DNA of 30,080 nucleotides, taken from positions 1-30,080 of the forward strand of contig JBPCRW010000008.1 of the NCBI GenBank assembly GCA_050996405.1, read 5' to 3'. How positions within the stretch are numbered: position 1 is the first letter of the stretch; each line of letters begins with the position of its first letter. This document shows positions 7,174 through 15,118 of the stretch, one piece after another. The DNA comes from JBPCRW01 sp050996405 (GTDB taxonomy: Bacteria; Acidobacteriota; Blastocatellia; Pyrinomonadales; Pyrinomonadaceae). The position numbers and the translations under genes are program-made. The notes under the pieces are model-generated. The model searched no databases. It was given only the letters and a program-made list of their open reading frames with translations, and had not been told where the DNA came from.

Positions 7174-7851
7174 TCAAAAGATATTTTCGTAGCCTTGCAG
7201 ATTCTTTGTCAAAATTTCGCTCTTTAAATTGTCGAGCGTTTCAGTCAATTCATTTTCAAATTCGATTGTCTTTTTTTTCGCATCAAAATTTTTATCAACT
7301 GAAAATTGTTCGGGCAAATTTATTTTTACTAAAATTTCAGGTTTAAAATTTCCAAAAAATTCATAACGCATCGCGGCAGAAACAACCGCGCATTTTTCGG
7401 TTTTTTCGACGACGCGCGACAATCCGTGAAAAAAATTTAACGGGCGCGAGTCGTTCGGCAAAATCTCGCCCTGCGGAAAAATCCAGAGAGTTCGCCGCGA
7501 ATTTTCCTTCAATAATCCGGCGGCGTAATTGACGCTTTTAATGGCTTCGCGCGGATTCTTGCGGACAACCGAAAACGCGCCGAGTTTGCGAAACAAAAAA
7601 AGTTTCCGCAACTGCTTTTCTTCCATCATCACAAACGCATCAAGCTGCGCGGCGCGGGAAATTTCAAAAGCCGCCAAACCGTCCCACCAGCTTGAATGAT
7701 TCGCATAAATTATCAAAGGCGTTTTAGGATTTTTTTGCCTTAAATTTTCCAAACCGCAAACTCGAAACGAATCAAACTTTCGTTTAAAAAGACGGCGGTT
7801 ATAAACCCGAAAAATCTTTTCAAACCAAGTGCTTTTATTTGCTTCGAGCAT
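7174..7851 (-). CDS. 1-acyl-glycerol-3-phosphate acyltransferase-like protein (PlsC family)
   Basis: A 225-residue PlsC/LPLAT-family acyltransferase. The catalytic HxxxxD motif is NHSSWWD (H52, D57) and the second conserved block is FPQGE, followed by the SRPLNFFHGLSRV segment. Such enzymes transfer acyl chains to lysophosphatidate or related acceptors at the inner face of the membrane. No long hydrophobic N-terminal segment is visible, so it is probably peripheral. No clear Shine-Dalgarno sequence precedes the ATG. It lies 27 nt from alr upstream and 27 nt from the Mrr-like gene downstream. The exact acceptor cannot be told. Confidence 0.85.
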   Translation of the reverse strand: MLEANKSTWFEKIFRVYNRRLFKRKFDSFRVCGLENLRQKNPKTPLIIYANHSSWWDGLAAFEISRAAQLDAFVMMEEKQLRKLFLFRKLGAFSVVRKNPREAIKSVNYAAGLLKENSRRTLWIFPQGEILPNDSRPLNFFHGLSRVVEKTEKCAVVSAAMRYEFFGNFKPEILVKINLPEQFSVDKNFDAKKKTIEFENELTETLDNLKSEILTKNLQGYENIF

Positions 7852-7878
7852 AAATTCATTTTGCTTTTATTTGATCGC

Positions 7879-8997
7879 TCAAGCAAGAAATTTTCTTTCG
7901 ACGCGACGATTTATTCCGCAGGTTACTTCATATGAAATTGTGCCGCTTTGCGCCGCGATTTCTTCCGCCGTGACGCGCAAATTATTCTGTTCGCCAATTA
8001 AAATAACTTCATCGTTAATTTTGACATTCGGCACATCGGTAACATCAATCAAAGTCCAATCCATCGAAATTCGTCCGGCAACTTTGGCGCAAACTCCGCC
8101 CACAATAACCCGTCCGTTATTAGACAACGCGCGCGGATAGCCGTCCTGATAACCGATTGGAACGGTCGCAATTATCGAATCTCTTTCGGTTTTAAAAGTG
8201 CGGCTGTAGCCGACGGTTTCACCCTTTGGAACGCGCTTTAAAAGACTGATTCGCGTGTGCAAAGTCATTACCTGTTCCAATTCCGGCGGTTCAATATTTT
8301 TCGGTAAAACGTCCCACCACAAACCGTATAAAACGCCGCCGAGCCTAACAAGATTTCCGCGCGCGTCGGCGTGTCCGAGCGCGGCGGGCGAATTCGCTAA
8401 ATCCTTGAAAGTCGGATGAAAACCTTTTTCGTGAAGAAGTTTTACAGAATTATTAAAACGTTCGATTTGCAGATTGGTAAATTGGTCGTCCGCGTCAGCC
8501 GCCGCGAAATGCGTCATTACGCCGTCAACTTTGAGGTTTGTAAATTTTTTCAGACCGTCGGCGAATTCGTTTAATTCGTCGTGACGCACGCCGACGCGAT
8601 TCATTCCCGTATCAACCTTGATGTGAACGTCGGCAATCGCGCCGCATTTTTTGGCGGCACGGTCGAACCTTTCCGCAATCTCAAGCCGATAAATAACCGG
8701 CGTGAGATTAAAATTTAAAATTTCGTTTTCCTGACCTTCCCAGAAACTTCCCAAACACAAAATATGTTTTCGGATTCCGGCTTTTCTCAATTCGATTCCT
8801 TCTTCGGGCAGTGCCACGCCGAACCAGTCAACGCCTTCCGCTTCAAGTCTTTTCGCGCATCGAATCGCGTCGTGACCGTAAGCGTCGGCTTTGACGACCG
8901 CCATTATTCTTATGTTTTCGCCAATATGATTTTTGACCGAATGAAAATTAAAGGCGAGATTATCGAGATGGATTTCTGCCCAGGTCGGACGGCTCAT
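7879..8997 (-). CDS. alr: alanine racemase
   Basis: A 372-residue PLP enzyme that makes D-alanine for peptidoglycan. K36 in VVKADAYGH is the PLP-binding lysine and Y264 in VGYSRTF is the opposite catalytic base. The fold-type III barrel fills the first two thirds and the beta domain the rest (IATVPIGYQDGYPRAL, GRISMDW). The length is normal. The ATG at 8997 lies only 5 nt beyond the end of an inverted repeat and has no Shine-Dalgarno sequence, so the hairpin could influence initiation. It is upstream of plsC in a likely operon. Confidence 0.97.
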   Translation of the reverse strand: MSRPTWAEIHLDNLAFNFHSVKNHIGENIRIMAVVKADAYGHDAIRCAKRLEAEGVDWFGVALPEEGIELRKAGIRKHILCLGSFWEGQENEILNFNLTPVIYRLEIAERFDRAAKKCGAIADVHIKVDTGMNRVGVRHDELNEFADGLKKFTNLKVDGVMTHFAAADADDQFTNLQIERFNNSVKLLHEKGFHPTFKDLANSPAALGHADARGNLVRLGGVLYGLWWDVLPKNIEPPELEQVMTLHTRISLLKRVPKGETVGYSRTFKTERDSIIATVPIGYQDGYPRALSNNGRVIVGGVCAKVAGRISMDWTLIDVTDVPNVKINDEVILIGEQNNLRVTAEEIAAQSGTISYEVTCGINRRVERKFLA

Positions 8998-9002
8998 AAT
9001 TT

Positions 9003-9062
9003 AAAATGGAAAATAGAAAATGGAAAATAAGGAAAGAGAACAATTTTCCATTTTCCATTTTC
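9003..9062. repeat. gap-filling inverted repeat between DinB-family gene and alr
   Basis: Words of the type GAAAATG form both arms. The left arm (9009-9028) pairs with 9043-9062 over 20 positions with one mismatch, around a 14-nt loop. It begins 13 nt after the upstream stop codon and ends 5 nt before the alr start. Confidence 0.8.
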
Positions 9063-9075
9063 AGTTTTTCGTTAT

Positions 9076-9603
9076 TTACCAATCGTTTCTTTCCCGCAGT
9101 TTTGTAATATGCGCCGTGTGATGGCGACTGTGCCAATCATAAAGCGCGAGCAATTCGCCTAAAGTCATCGCGCCATGTTCGGGATGATTTATTTGTTTGG
9201 CAAAATCATCATTTGTCATTGATTTTAAAAGTCTCGTCCAACGCGCGTGAAGCCCGTCAATGATACTCATTGACAATTCGACCGGCGCGTTTTTTGAATC
9301 CGCCATTTCCGCCCAAACAGCTTCGTCGTAAGGCTTTATCGTCGGCATATCTTCGCTCAAACCGAGTTTGAAACGGCAGAAAGAATTCAAATGACTGTCG
9401 GCGATGTGATGCACGAGTTGCCGCACCGACCAGCCTTCGGGACGATACGGCGCGTCGAGCTGCTCGTCGCTCAATCCTTCAATCGCGTCTTTTAAATTCG
9501 GCGGCAAGGCTTCGATTGTCTTGATAAATTTATCGCGTGTTTCTGCCGTAATTGTCTGCGGTTTCTCAAATTTTCCGATTGGAAAACGTAAATCTTCACT
9601 CAT
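9076..9603 (-). CDS. DinB/YfiT-family metal-dependent protein (bacillithiol-transferase-like)
   Basis: A 175-residue four-helix-bundle protein of the DinB superfamily. It begins with the YfiT-type N-terminus (LRFPIGKFEKPQTIT). It carries three histidines spaced as a metal site: the pair in QLVHHIADSH (H65/H66), and H158 and H162 in DWHSRHHTAHI. Relatives include putative metal hydrolases and thiol S-transferases such as bacillithiol transferase BstA; the substrate is not shown by the sequence. The ATG lies 5 nt after the dnaB stop, so it is probably translated from the dnaB message. An inverted repeat follows before alr. Confidence 0.88.
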   Translation of the reverse strand: MSEDLRFPIGKFEKPQTITAETRDKFIKTIEALPPNLKDAIEGLSDEQLDAPYRPEGWSVRQLVHHIADSHLNSFCRFKLGLSEDMPTIKPYDEAVWAEMADSKNAPVELSMSIIDGLHARWTRLLKSMTNDDFAKQINHPEHGAMTLGELLALYDWHSRHHTAHITKLRERNDW

Positions 9604-9608
9604 AAATT

Positions 9609-11027
9609 TTACTCACTTAATTTCTTTGGATCATTGCTGCCGATTTGATTTCCGTAATCATTTTTCATTCCAAAACCTGAATCATAAACATCAACGAATT
9701 TTGTAAATTCCTTCAAAAACGCAAGTTTTACCGTTCCCGTCGGACCGTTTCGCTGTTTAGAAATCAGCAGTTCGGCAAGTCCCGCGTTTTCTTCAGATTT
9801 ATTATAATATTCGTCACGATAAATAAACGCGACGACATCCGCGTCCTGCTCAATCGAACCGGATTCGCGCAAATCCGACATCTGCGGTTTCGGCGGATTC
9901 CGGGCTTCGGGCGCGCGCGACAACTGCGACAGCGCAATCAGCGGAACATTTAATTCTTTTGCCAGACCTTTGAGTTCGCGCGAAATCTGCGAAACTTCCT
10001 GCTGCCGTGATTCGCTGCGTCTTGAACCGGACATTAGCTGCATATAATCCACGACAACTAAATCGAGTCGTTTTTGTTCCGCCGTCAAACGTCTGGCTTT
10101 TGCGCGCATTTCAAGCGGCGAAATGCCCGGCGTATCGTCAATAAAAATTTTCGCTTCGGATAAAGTTCCGATGGCGGCTGCCAATCTTGCCCATTCGTCT
10201 CGCGCTAAAAATCCGTTACGAAAACGCTGCGCGTCAACTTTCGCTTCTGAACTGAGCATCCTCATCACCAATTGTTCTTTCGACATTTCGAGCGAAAAAA
10301 TCGCCACCACCGCGTTTTCCAGAATCGCCGCGTTCTGCGCGATGTTCAGACACAGAGCCGTTTTTCCCATTGACGGGCGCGCGGCGACGATAATCAAATC
10401 GTTTTTCTGCAAGCCCGATGTCATCTGGTCAAGTTCCCGAAAACCTGTGGAAAGTCCTGTCAGCGCGTGACTTTCGCGCCGCGCAAATTCCTGAACTTTG
10501 ATTAAGACGGCTTCGGCAACCGGCTTGACGTGCGCGAATCCCTGCCGCGTGCGTTCTTCGGCAAGCGCGAAAATTGCTTGTTCGGCGTGGTCGAGAATGA
10601 TGTCCGCGTCGTCTTCTTCGGCGAGAGCCTCGCTCGTTACCTGATTGCAGACTTTGATAAGATTGCGGATAACTGCTTTGTCATGAACGATTTTGGCATA
10701 ATGCGCGATATTGGAAAAATGCGGCAGACCGTAAGTCAGATTGGTAATCGTCGCCACCCCGCCGATGTTTTCCAGTTGTCCTTCTTTTTTGAGTTCTTCG
10801 CCGATTAGAATCGGTTCGATTTTATCGCCGCGGTCGAAAAGTGAAATCATCGCGCGAAAAATCCGGCGGTGCAGAGGCGAATAAAAATCGTCTTGTTTCA
10901 AAAGTTCGATGGCTTGCGAAATGAGCGTATTGTCCAGCAAAATCGCTCCGAGAATGACGCGCTCGCTGTCAGAATTTGAAGGCAGCGGTTTTTCCAGAAA
11001 CTGTTCGCGGGTATTGTCGAAAGCCAT
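9609..11027 (-). CDS. dnaB: replicative DNA helicase DnaB
   Basis: A 472-residue hexameric helicase that unwinds DNA at the replication fork. The N-terminal DnaG-interacting domain spans about 18-120 (SERVILGAILLDN). The RecA-like motor has Walker A at 216-223 (ARPSMGKT), Walker B ending at D327 (VVVDYMQLM) and the DLRESGSIEQDAD segment. No intein is present. The open frame continues upstream to 11261 but overlaps rplI and crosses a terminator, so the start is the ATG at 11027, where the family begins. No Shine-Dalgarno sequence is visible. It follows rplI in the widespread rpsF-rpsR-rplI-dnaB order, but the terminator at 11101-11142 partly separates it. Confidence 0.96.
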   Translation of the reverse strand: MAFDNTREQFLEKPLPSNSDSERVILGAILLDNTLISQAIELLKQDDFYSPLHRRIFRAMISLFDRGDKIEPILIGEELKKEGQLENIGGVATITNLTYGLPHFSNIAHYAKIVHDKAVIRNLIKVCNQVTSEALAEEDDADIILDHAEQAIFALAEERTRQGFAHVKPVAEAVLIKVQEFARRESHALTGLSTGFRELDQMTSGLQKNDLIIVAARPSMGKTALCLNIAQNAAILENAVVAIFSLEMSKEQLVMRMLSSEAKVDAQRFRNGFLARDEWARLAAAIGTLSEAKIFIDDTPGISPLEMRAKARRLTAEQKRLDLVVVDYMQLMSGSRRSESRQQEVSQISRELKGLAKELNVPLIALSQLSRAPEARNPPKPQMSDLRESGSIEQDADVVAFIYRDEYYNKSEENAGLAELLISKQRNGPTGTVKLAFLKEFTKFVDVYDSGFGMKNDYGNQIGSNDPKKLSE

Positions 11028-11100
11028 TTTGTCGGTAGTCGTTAGCCAGTAAATCAGCAGCCGAAAAAGACCGCTTGAATTTTGATGACTTAATTTTTCG

Positions 11101-11142
11101 GGATAAAAAAAGACCGCGAGCTTTTCATCTCTCGCAGTCTTT
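11101..11142 (-). terminator. intrinsic terminator after rplI
   Basis: AAAGACCGCGAG (11109-11120) pairs with CTCGCAGTCTTT (11131-11142), 12 bp with one mismatch. On the minus strand the stem is followed by a run of seven T. It lies 63 nt beyond rplI and ahead of dnaB, so it should reduce read-through into dnaB. Confidence 0.85.
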
Positions 11143-11205
11143 GATGATACTTCAAACAACGGAAACAAACAAAACGAAACTGCCATTTCATTTTTCCCGA
11201 AAAAC

Positions 11206-11760
11206 TTAGGCTTCGACGTTTTCTGAAGCGGTTTCACTATTCGCTTCCGAAGCTGTTTCACCTTTTGCTTTCTTTTGTTTTTTGGTTTCTTCTTTGTTTT
11301 CCGCCGCGCCTTCGGCAGTCACGCTGACCGGAATTTTTAACGTTACTTCACGATGCAATTTGACGTTGACCGTGTAATCTCCGGTTTCCTTAATTGCCTC
11401 TCGCAAAACAATTTTGCGACGGTCAATTTCATAGCCTTGCGCCTGTATTGCTTCGGCAATGTCCATCGAAGTGACCGAACCGAAAAGCGCGCCGTTTTCA
11501 CCGGCTCGGCGTTCAAAATGAAGCGTAATATCTTTCATCTGTTCGGCTTGCGCTTCGGCGGTCGATTTTTCGACAGCGGCTTTTTTCAAAAGCGCGCCGC
11601 GTTCGTTTTCAACCTGCTTGATGTTGCCTTTGGTCGCCAAAGTCGCCAACCCCTGCGGCAGCAAATAATTACGCGCGTATCCGGCACGGACTTTGACGAT
11701 TTCGCCGCGTCCGCCCAAAGTGTCTATATCGTCGCGTAAAAGAATTTTTGTCGTTGCCAT
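11206..11760 (-). CDS. rplI: 50S ribosomal protein bL9
   Basis: A 184-residue bL9, which bridges 23S rRNA and neighbouring ribosomes. The N-terminal rRNA-binding domain has the family pattern VRAGYARNYLLPQGLA. A long central helix follows, then the C-terminal domain (LFGSVTSMDIAEAI). About 35 extra residues, rich in Lys, Glu, Ala and Ser, extend past the usual length near 148-150. The start is the ATG at 11760, with AAGGAG upstream and MATTKILL as expected; the longer frame covers rpsR. It is 20 nt downstream of rpsR. Confidence 0.97.
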   Translation of the reverse strand: MATTKILLRDDIDTLGGRGEIVKVRAGYARNYLLPQGLATLATKGNIKQVENERGALLKKAAVEKSTAEAQAEQMKDITLHFERRAGENGALFGSVTSMDIAEAIQAQGYEIDRRKIVLREAIKETGDYTVNVKLHREVTLKIPVSVTAEGAAENKEETKKQKKAKGETASEANSETASENVEA

Positions 11761-11780
11761 AATTTTATAATTCTCCTTTT

Positions 11781-12056
11781 TTAATCTCCGACAAACGGCA
11801 GCAGAGCGACGGCGCGCGCGCGTTTGATGGCTCTGGTTAAGCGGCGTTGGTCTTTGGCGGAAATGCCCGAAATACGGCGCGGCATAATTTTTCCGCGTTC
11901 CGGCACAAACCGTCTTAAAAAGTCCGTATCCTTCCAATCGATATAATCGGGAAGACTCTGACGTTGACGGCGACGCTGGAAACGCCGCGCGCCTTTTTCC
12001 ATTCTCTGCCCGTCAATTTCGGGTTCGCCTGCTGGTAGATTTCTTTCTGCGTCCAT
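11781..12056 (-). CDS. rpsR: 30S ribosomal protein bS18
   Basis: A 91-residue bS18 that binds the platform of the small subunit together with bS6. The family core is clear: IDWKDTDFLRRFVPERGKI, then RRISGISAKDQRRLTRAIKR. About 30 basic residues precede it. The ATG at 12056 has AAGGAG upstream, while the longer open frame overlaps rpsF. The gap from the rpsF stop is 7 nt, so the two are co-translated partners. No ssb gene lies between them, unlike in many bacteria. Confidence 0.97.
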   Translation of the reverse strand: MDAERNLPAGEPEIDGQRMEKGARRFQRRRQRQSLPDYIDWKDTDFLRRFVPERGKIMPRRISGISAKDQRRLTRAIKRARAVALLPFVGD

Positions 12057-12063
12057 TTTCTTG

Positions 12064-12495
12064 TTACTCCTTTTCTCCGGCATTTTCACCGGCTTCGGCG
12101 AGCATTTTATCTTCGAGGGTTTCCGTTTTGCGGAATCCGTTGTTGCGCTTGCTCTGCCGCTGTTCGCGCCGCGCCGTGTGTTTCGCCGCCGTTTTGCGTT
12201 CTTCGTCAACGCGCACGGTGATAAAACGCATCACTGCATCGTTGACGCGCATCCGGCGTTCGAGTTCGAGAATCTCTTTGCCCGAACCTTCGATTTCAAA
12301 CAGCACGTAATATCCTTCGGTTTTGCGATTGATTTCATACGCCATTTTGCGTTTTCCCATATTGTCTAATTTGACAACCGAGCCGCCCTGACTTTCAATC
12401 ACGCCCTGTAAATTTTCGTTGAGCTTTGTCACATCGTCCGCCGCCGTTTCGGGATTGACGATATACATCACTTCATACACTCTTTTGTCTGCCAA
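12064..12495 (-). CDS. rpsF: 30S ribosomal protein bS6 with TTG start
   Basis: A 143-residue bS6, dimer partner of bS18. It has the family opening YEVMYIVNPE, a central segment with MGKRKMAYEINRKTEGYYVL, and MRFITVRVDEE. A basic, then acidic, C-terminal tail extends beyond the usual length near 100-110. The start codon is TTG at 12495-12493: no ATG or GTG fits, and AAGGAGG lies 8 nt upstream, the strongest ribosome-binding site in the cluster. A 22-bp perfect hairpin lies 65 nt upstream at the end of pth and may end or attenuate the upstream message. Confidence 0.96.
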   Translation of the reverse strand: MADKRVYEVMYIVNPETAADDVTKLNENLQGVIESQGGSVVKLDNMGKRKMAYEINRKTEGYYVLFEIEGSGKEILELERRMRVNDAVMRFITVRVDEERKTAAKHTARREQRQSKRNNGFRKTETLEDKMLAEAGENAGEKE

Positions 12496-12560
12496 TTTCT
12501 TTTCCTCCTTTTGGCTGTTCGAGCCTCATTTTAAAAATGAAGCAAGAAGGGGTTTTATTA

Positions 12561-12631
12561 GTGGTGAGCGGTGAGTGGTAAGTGGTGAGTTTTTCAAATT
12601 CACTCACCACTTACCACTCACCGTTCACCGT
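12561..12631. repeat. 22-bp perfect inverted repeat overlapping the pth stop codon
   Basis: 12569-12590 pairs perfectly with 12602-12623 around an 11-nt loop. With G-U pairs and one more segment the stem spans 12561-12631. The words are of the type GGTGAGTGGTAAGTG. The pth stop codon (12618-12620) and its last four residues lie inside the right arm. No T run follows on the minus strand. Confidence 0.9.
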
Positions 12632-13244
12632 TAAATCTCGCCATCGCTTTTTCCGCGCCGTTTAAAATCACGCTGCGGACGGCTTCGGCACTTTCTTCCA
12701 AAACTTTTTCAATCGTTTCCAAATCCGTTTTTGAAAACTTTTCCAGCACGAAACGCTTCGTGTCGTCGAGCGGATGCGCGGGCTGAATGCCAATCCGCAG
12801 CCGTATAAAATCCTGCGTTTTCAAACACGCGATAATTGATTTCAAACCGTTGTGTCCGCCGTCCGAGCCTTTTGTCCGCAGACGAATTTTTCCAATCGGC
12901 AAAGCCAAATCGTCGCTGATGACAATCAACTTTTCAACGCTTCGTTCCGTTTTTTTTAACAAACAGGCGAGCGATTCGCCGCTTAAATTCATAAACGTCT
13001 GCGGTTTGACGAGTTCGACCGTTTCAGTTTCGATTTCGGTTCGTCCAATTAAAGCGCGGCATTCTTCGCGCTTGACACTCGCGTTTGTTTCCCGCGCCAA
13101 TTTGTCAATCAGCATAAATCCGAGATTGTGCCGCGTCGCCGCATACTGCGCTCCCGGATTTCCCAAACCGACCACCAGCCAAGTTTTTGGAATGCGGATT
13201 GCAGATTGCGGACTGCGGATTTGCGTCGAATCAAAAGTGTCCAT
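12618..13244 (-). CDS. pth: peptidyl-tRNA hydrolase with repeat-derived ends
   Basis: A 208-residue Pth that recycles peptidyl-tRNA released from stalled ribosomes. The catalytic histidine H39 is in ATRHNLGF and the substrate-contacting GNPG is at 28-31. VISDDLALPIGKIRLR and GGHNGLKSII complete the family signature. The first 21 residues precede the usual start of the fold (WLVVGLGNPG) and are encoded by monotone repeat words (IRSPQSAIRIPK). No in-frame start lies closer to the fold, so the ATG at 13244 is retained. The last four residues (NGER) come from the next inverted repeat. Catalysis should be intact, since the core is complete. Confidence 0.95.
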   Translation of the reverse strand: MDTFDSTQIRSPQSAIRIPKTWLVVGLGNPGAQYAATRHNLGFMLIDKLARETNASVKREECRALIGRTEIETETVELVKPQTFMNLSGESLACLLKKTERSVEKLIVISDDLALPIGKIRLRTKGSDGGHNGLKSIIACLKTQDFIRLRIGIQPAHPLDDTKRFVLEKFSKTDLETIEKVLEESAEAVRSVILNGAEKAMARFNGER

Positions 13245-13310
13245 TTCTATTCGGAATTAAAACTGATTATTTATCGGCTTGATTCCGCATTCCGCATTCC
13301 GAATTTCCGC
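13189..13310. repeat. inverted repeat spanning the rplY-pth junction and the pth start
   Basis: GGAATGCGGA (13189-13198) is inverted at 13284-13293 and again at 13291-13300 (TCCGCATTCC). Around these, both arms are variants of the word ATTGCGGA. One arm lies inside pth codons about 7-20 and the other follows the rplY stop, so the pth start codon is in the loop. Confidence 0.7.
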
Positions 13311-13317
13311 AATCGAA

Positions 13318-13971
13318 TTATTCGCTCTTGTCTTCCGCACCTTCGCCGCTCTTGCCGATAACTTCCGGTTCAGCACCTTCTGCCGCGACCTGCGGTTCTT
13401 CGACTTCTTCTTTCACCAGAATAACCGAAGCGACCACCGCATCAGCATCTTCGTGAATTTCAATTCCGTTTCCAACTTTAATATCGGAAACATGAACCGA
13501 TTCGTTCAATCCTAGATGCTCGACATCGATTTCAAAAAAGTCTGGAATGTTTGCCGGTTCGCACAGAATTTTTATTTCGCGCATCTGCTGCTGCAAAACG
13601 CCGCCGTCTTGCTTAACGCCAATCGGCTCGCCGACCAAATGCATCGGAACGGTGACTTCGATTTTTTCGCCTTTGGTCAAACGCCGTAAATCGGCGTGCA
13701 GCATTCGACCTTTTAAAGGGTCAATCTGACGGTCTTGAAACATCACGTCGCTTGCGCCGACACCGGCAACGTCGAGCGAGAAAACCGTGTTATGTCCGGT
13801 TTCCGTTCGCATAATCGCCGCCAAATCTTTCAGATCAACCGCCGCCGAAACGTTTTCGATGCCGCCGCCGTAAATATTGACCGGAACTTTTCCCGCCGCC
13901 CGCAGACGACGCGCAAATCCCTTTCCGCTGTTTTCTCTTTTTTCAGCTTTTACCGTAACTTTTTCAGCCAT
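13318..13971 (-). CDS. rplY: 50S ribosomal protein bL25, CTC type
   Basis: A 217-residue, two-domain bL25 (general stress protein CTC type). The N-terminal 5S-rRNA-binding domain (about 1-93) has the hallmark GFARRLRAAGKVPVNIYGGG. The C-terminal TL5-type domain (about 100-190) has GEPIGVKQDGGVLQQ and a DFFEIDVEHLGLNESVHVSD stretch. An acidic tail of about 25 residues follows. The ATG at 13971 matches the family start (MAEKVTVKAEKRENSGKG). No Shine-Dalgarno sequence is seen; the leader is filled with GGATTTT-type repeats. Position between prs and pth is a common order. Confidence 0.96.
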   Translation of the reverse strand: MAEKVTVKAEKRENSGKGFARRLRAAGKVPVNIYGGGIENVSAAVDLKDLAAIMRTETGHNTVFSLDVAGVGASDVMFQDRQIDPLKGRMLHADLRRLTKGEKIEVTVPMHLVGEPIGVKQDGGVLQQQMREIKILCEPANIPDFFEIDVEHLGLNESVHVSDIKVGNGIEIHEDADAVVASVILVKEEVEEPQVAAEGAEPEVIGKSGEGAEDKSE

Positions 13972-13976
13972 AATTC

Positions 13977-14057
13977 GATTTTGGATTTTGGATTTTGGAT
14001 TTTGGATTTCAAATTGTTTTCCAATCTAAAATCTAGAATCTAAAATCTAAAATCTTT
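13977..14057. repeat. heptamer-word inverted repeat in the prs-rplY gap
   Basis: Tandem GGATTTT heptamers (13977-14010) face a second arm of TCTAAAA words (14024-14055). The arms pair with a recurring mismatch, giving an imperfect long hairpin. It begins 10 nt after the prs stop on the minus strand and ends 5 nt before the rplY start. Confidence 0.75.
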
Positions 14058-14065
14058 TCTCCTTT

Positions 14066-15022
14066 TCAAATAAATAACGACGAAACGCTGGTTTCGTCAT
14101 GAATGGATTTAATTCCCTTTGCCAAAAGTTTGGCAACGCTTAAAACAACAATTCTGCCTTCGTCTTCAAGCCGTTTTCCTTTTTCGCTCAACGGAATCGT
14201 ATTTGTCACAATAACTTTTTCGATATACGAACCGCGCAGATTTTCAATCGCGTTGCCGGACAAAACGGCGTGCGTAAAACCCGCGAAAATGCGGTCTGCA
14301 CCGGCTTTGTTTAACGCTTCGGCAACTTTGCAAATCGTGCCGCCCGTGTCGCACATATCGTCAATTATCAAACAATTTTTCCCCGCGACATCGCCGACGA
14401 CATTCATCACTTCGGCAACATTCGCCGTTTCACGTCGCTTATCACATAACGCAAGTCCTGTATCCAAACGTTTTGCGTAAGCGCGCGCGCGTTCCGCGCC
14501 GCCCGTATCCGGCGCGACGACGATTAAATTTTCAACCGGATTTTCCTGAAAATAATTAACCATTACCGGCGCGGCGTATAAATGGTCAACCGGAATATCG
14601 AAAAATCCCTGAATTTGCGAAGCGTGTAAATCAATCGTCAAAACCCGTTCCGCGCCTGCTGTAGTAATCAAATTTGAAACGAGTTTGGCGGCAATCGGAA
14701 CACGCGGACGGTCTTTTTTATCCGAACGCGCATAGCCGAAATATGGAATCACAGCCGTCACGCGAATCGCCGAAGCGCGATTAAACGTATCGAGCATTAT
14801 CAGCAGTTCCATCAAATTCCGGTCGGTCGGCGGACAAGTCGGCTGGATGATAAAAACATCCGCGCCGCGCACATTTTCGCCGATTTGAAAATTAAATTCG
14901 CCGTCGGAAAATCTCTCCGTGCTGGCTTGTCCCAAATCGCAATTTAGATGACGACAAATTTCTTCCGCCAAATCGCGGTTCGCATTGCCGGAAAAAACTT
15001 TGATGTTGCCTGTCACGCTCAT
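14066..15022 (-). CDS. prs: ribose-phosphate pyrophosphokinase
   Basis: A 318-residue class I PRPP synthetase that makes PRPP from ribose 5-phosphate and ATP for nucleotide, His and Trp synthesis. It has FSDGEFNFQI near residue 38, the ATP-contacting YFGYARSDKKDRPR segment, DLHASQIQGFF with H133, and the PRPP loop IIDDMCDTGGTI at about 219-230. The length is normal. The ATG at 15022 lacks a Shine-Dalgarno sequence. It is downstream of ispE and tRNA-Gln; a pathway neighbour in supply is Rpe, farther right in the window. Confidence 0.97.
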   Translation of the reverse strand: MSVTGNIKVFSGNANRDLAEEICRHLNCDLGQASTERFSDGEFNFQIGENVRGADVFIIQPTCPPTDRNLMELLIMLDTFNRASAIRVTAVIPYFGYARSDKKDRPRVPIAAKLVSNLITTAGAERVLTIDLHASQIQGFFDIPVDHLYAAPVMVNYFQENPVENLIVVAPDTGGAERARAYAKRLDTGLALCDKRRETANVAEVMNVVGDVAGKNCLIIDDMCDTGGTICKVAEALNKAGADRIFAGFTHAVLSGNAIENLRGSYIEKVIVTNTIPLSEKGKRLEDEGRIVVLSVAKLLAKGIKSIHDETSVSSLFI

Positions 15023-15044
15023 TAAAATTTAAATTGCGGAAACA

Positions 15045-15093
15045 CGCACGAAGTAAGTGTGTTTTTTGAATCTGTGCGTCCTTACTTCGTGCG
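15045..15093. repeat. inverted repeat in the prs leader
   Basis: CGCACGAAGTAAG (15045-15057) pairs perfectly with CTTACTTCGTGCG (15081-15093). Outer, less perfect pairing extends the structure toward 15035 and 15104. It ends 22 nt before the prs start codon. Confidence 0.8.
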
Positions 15094-15118
15094 GGCTTCT
15101 GCAACTGCACAAACGAAA

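Noticed and set aside
9609..11027. Intein in dnaB
   Set aside because: Walker A and the recombination-like motifs are contiguous and the protein is of normal length.
11028..11261. Longer N-terminus for DnaB
   Set aside because: The extra 78 codons cross a terminator and overlap the end of rplI; the family start is at 11027.
12057..12063. Missing ssb between rpsF and rpsR as a deletion
   Set aside because: The 7-nt gap is clean with good ribosome-binding sites; absence of ssb here is common in several phyla and needs no special event.
13977..14010. Possible CRISPR-like tandem array (GGATTTT heptamers)
   Set aside because: The unit is 7 bp with no spacers, faces a partner arm, and belongs to the gap-filling inverted-repeat class.
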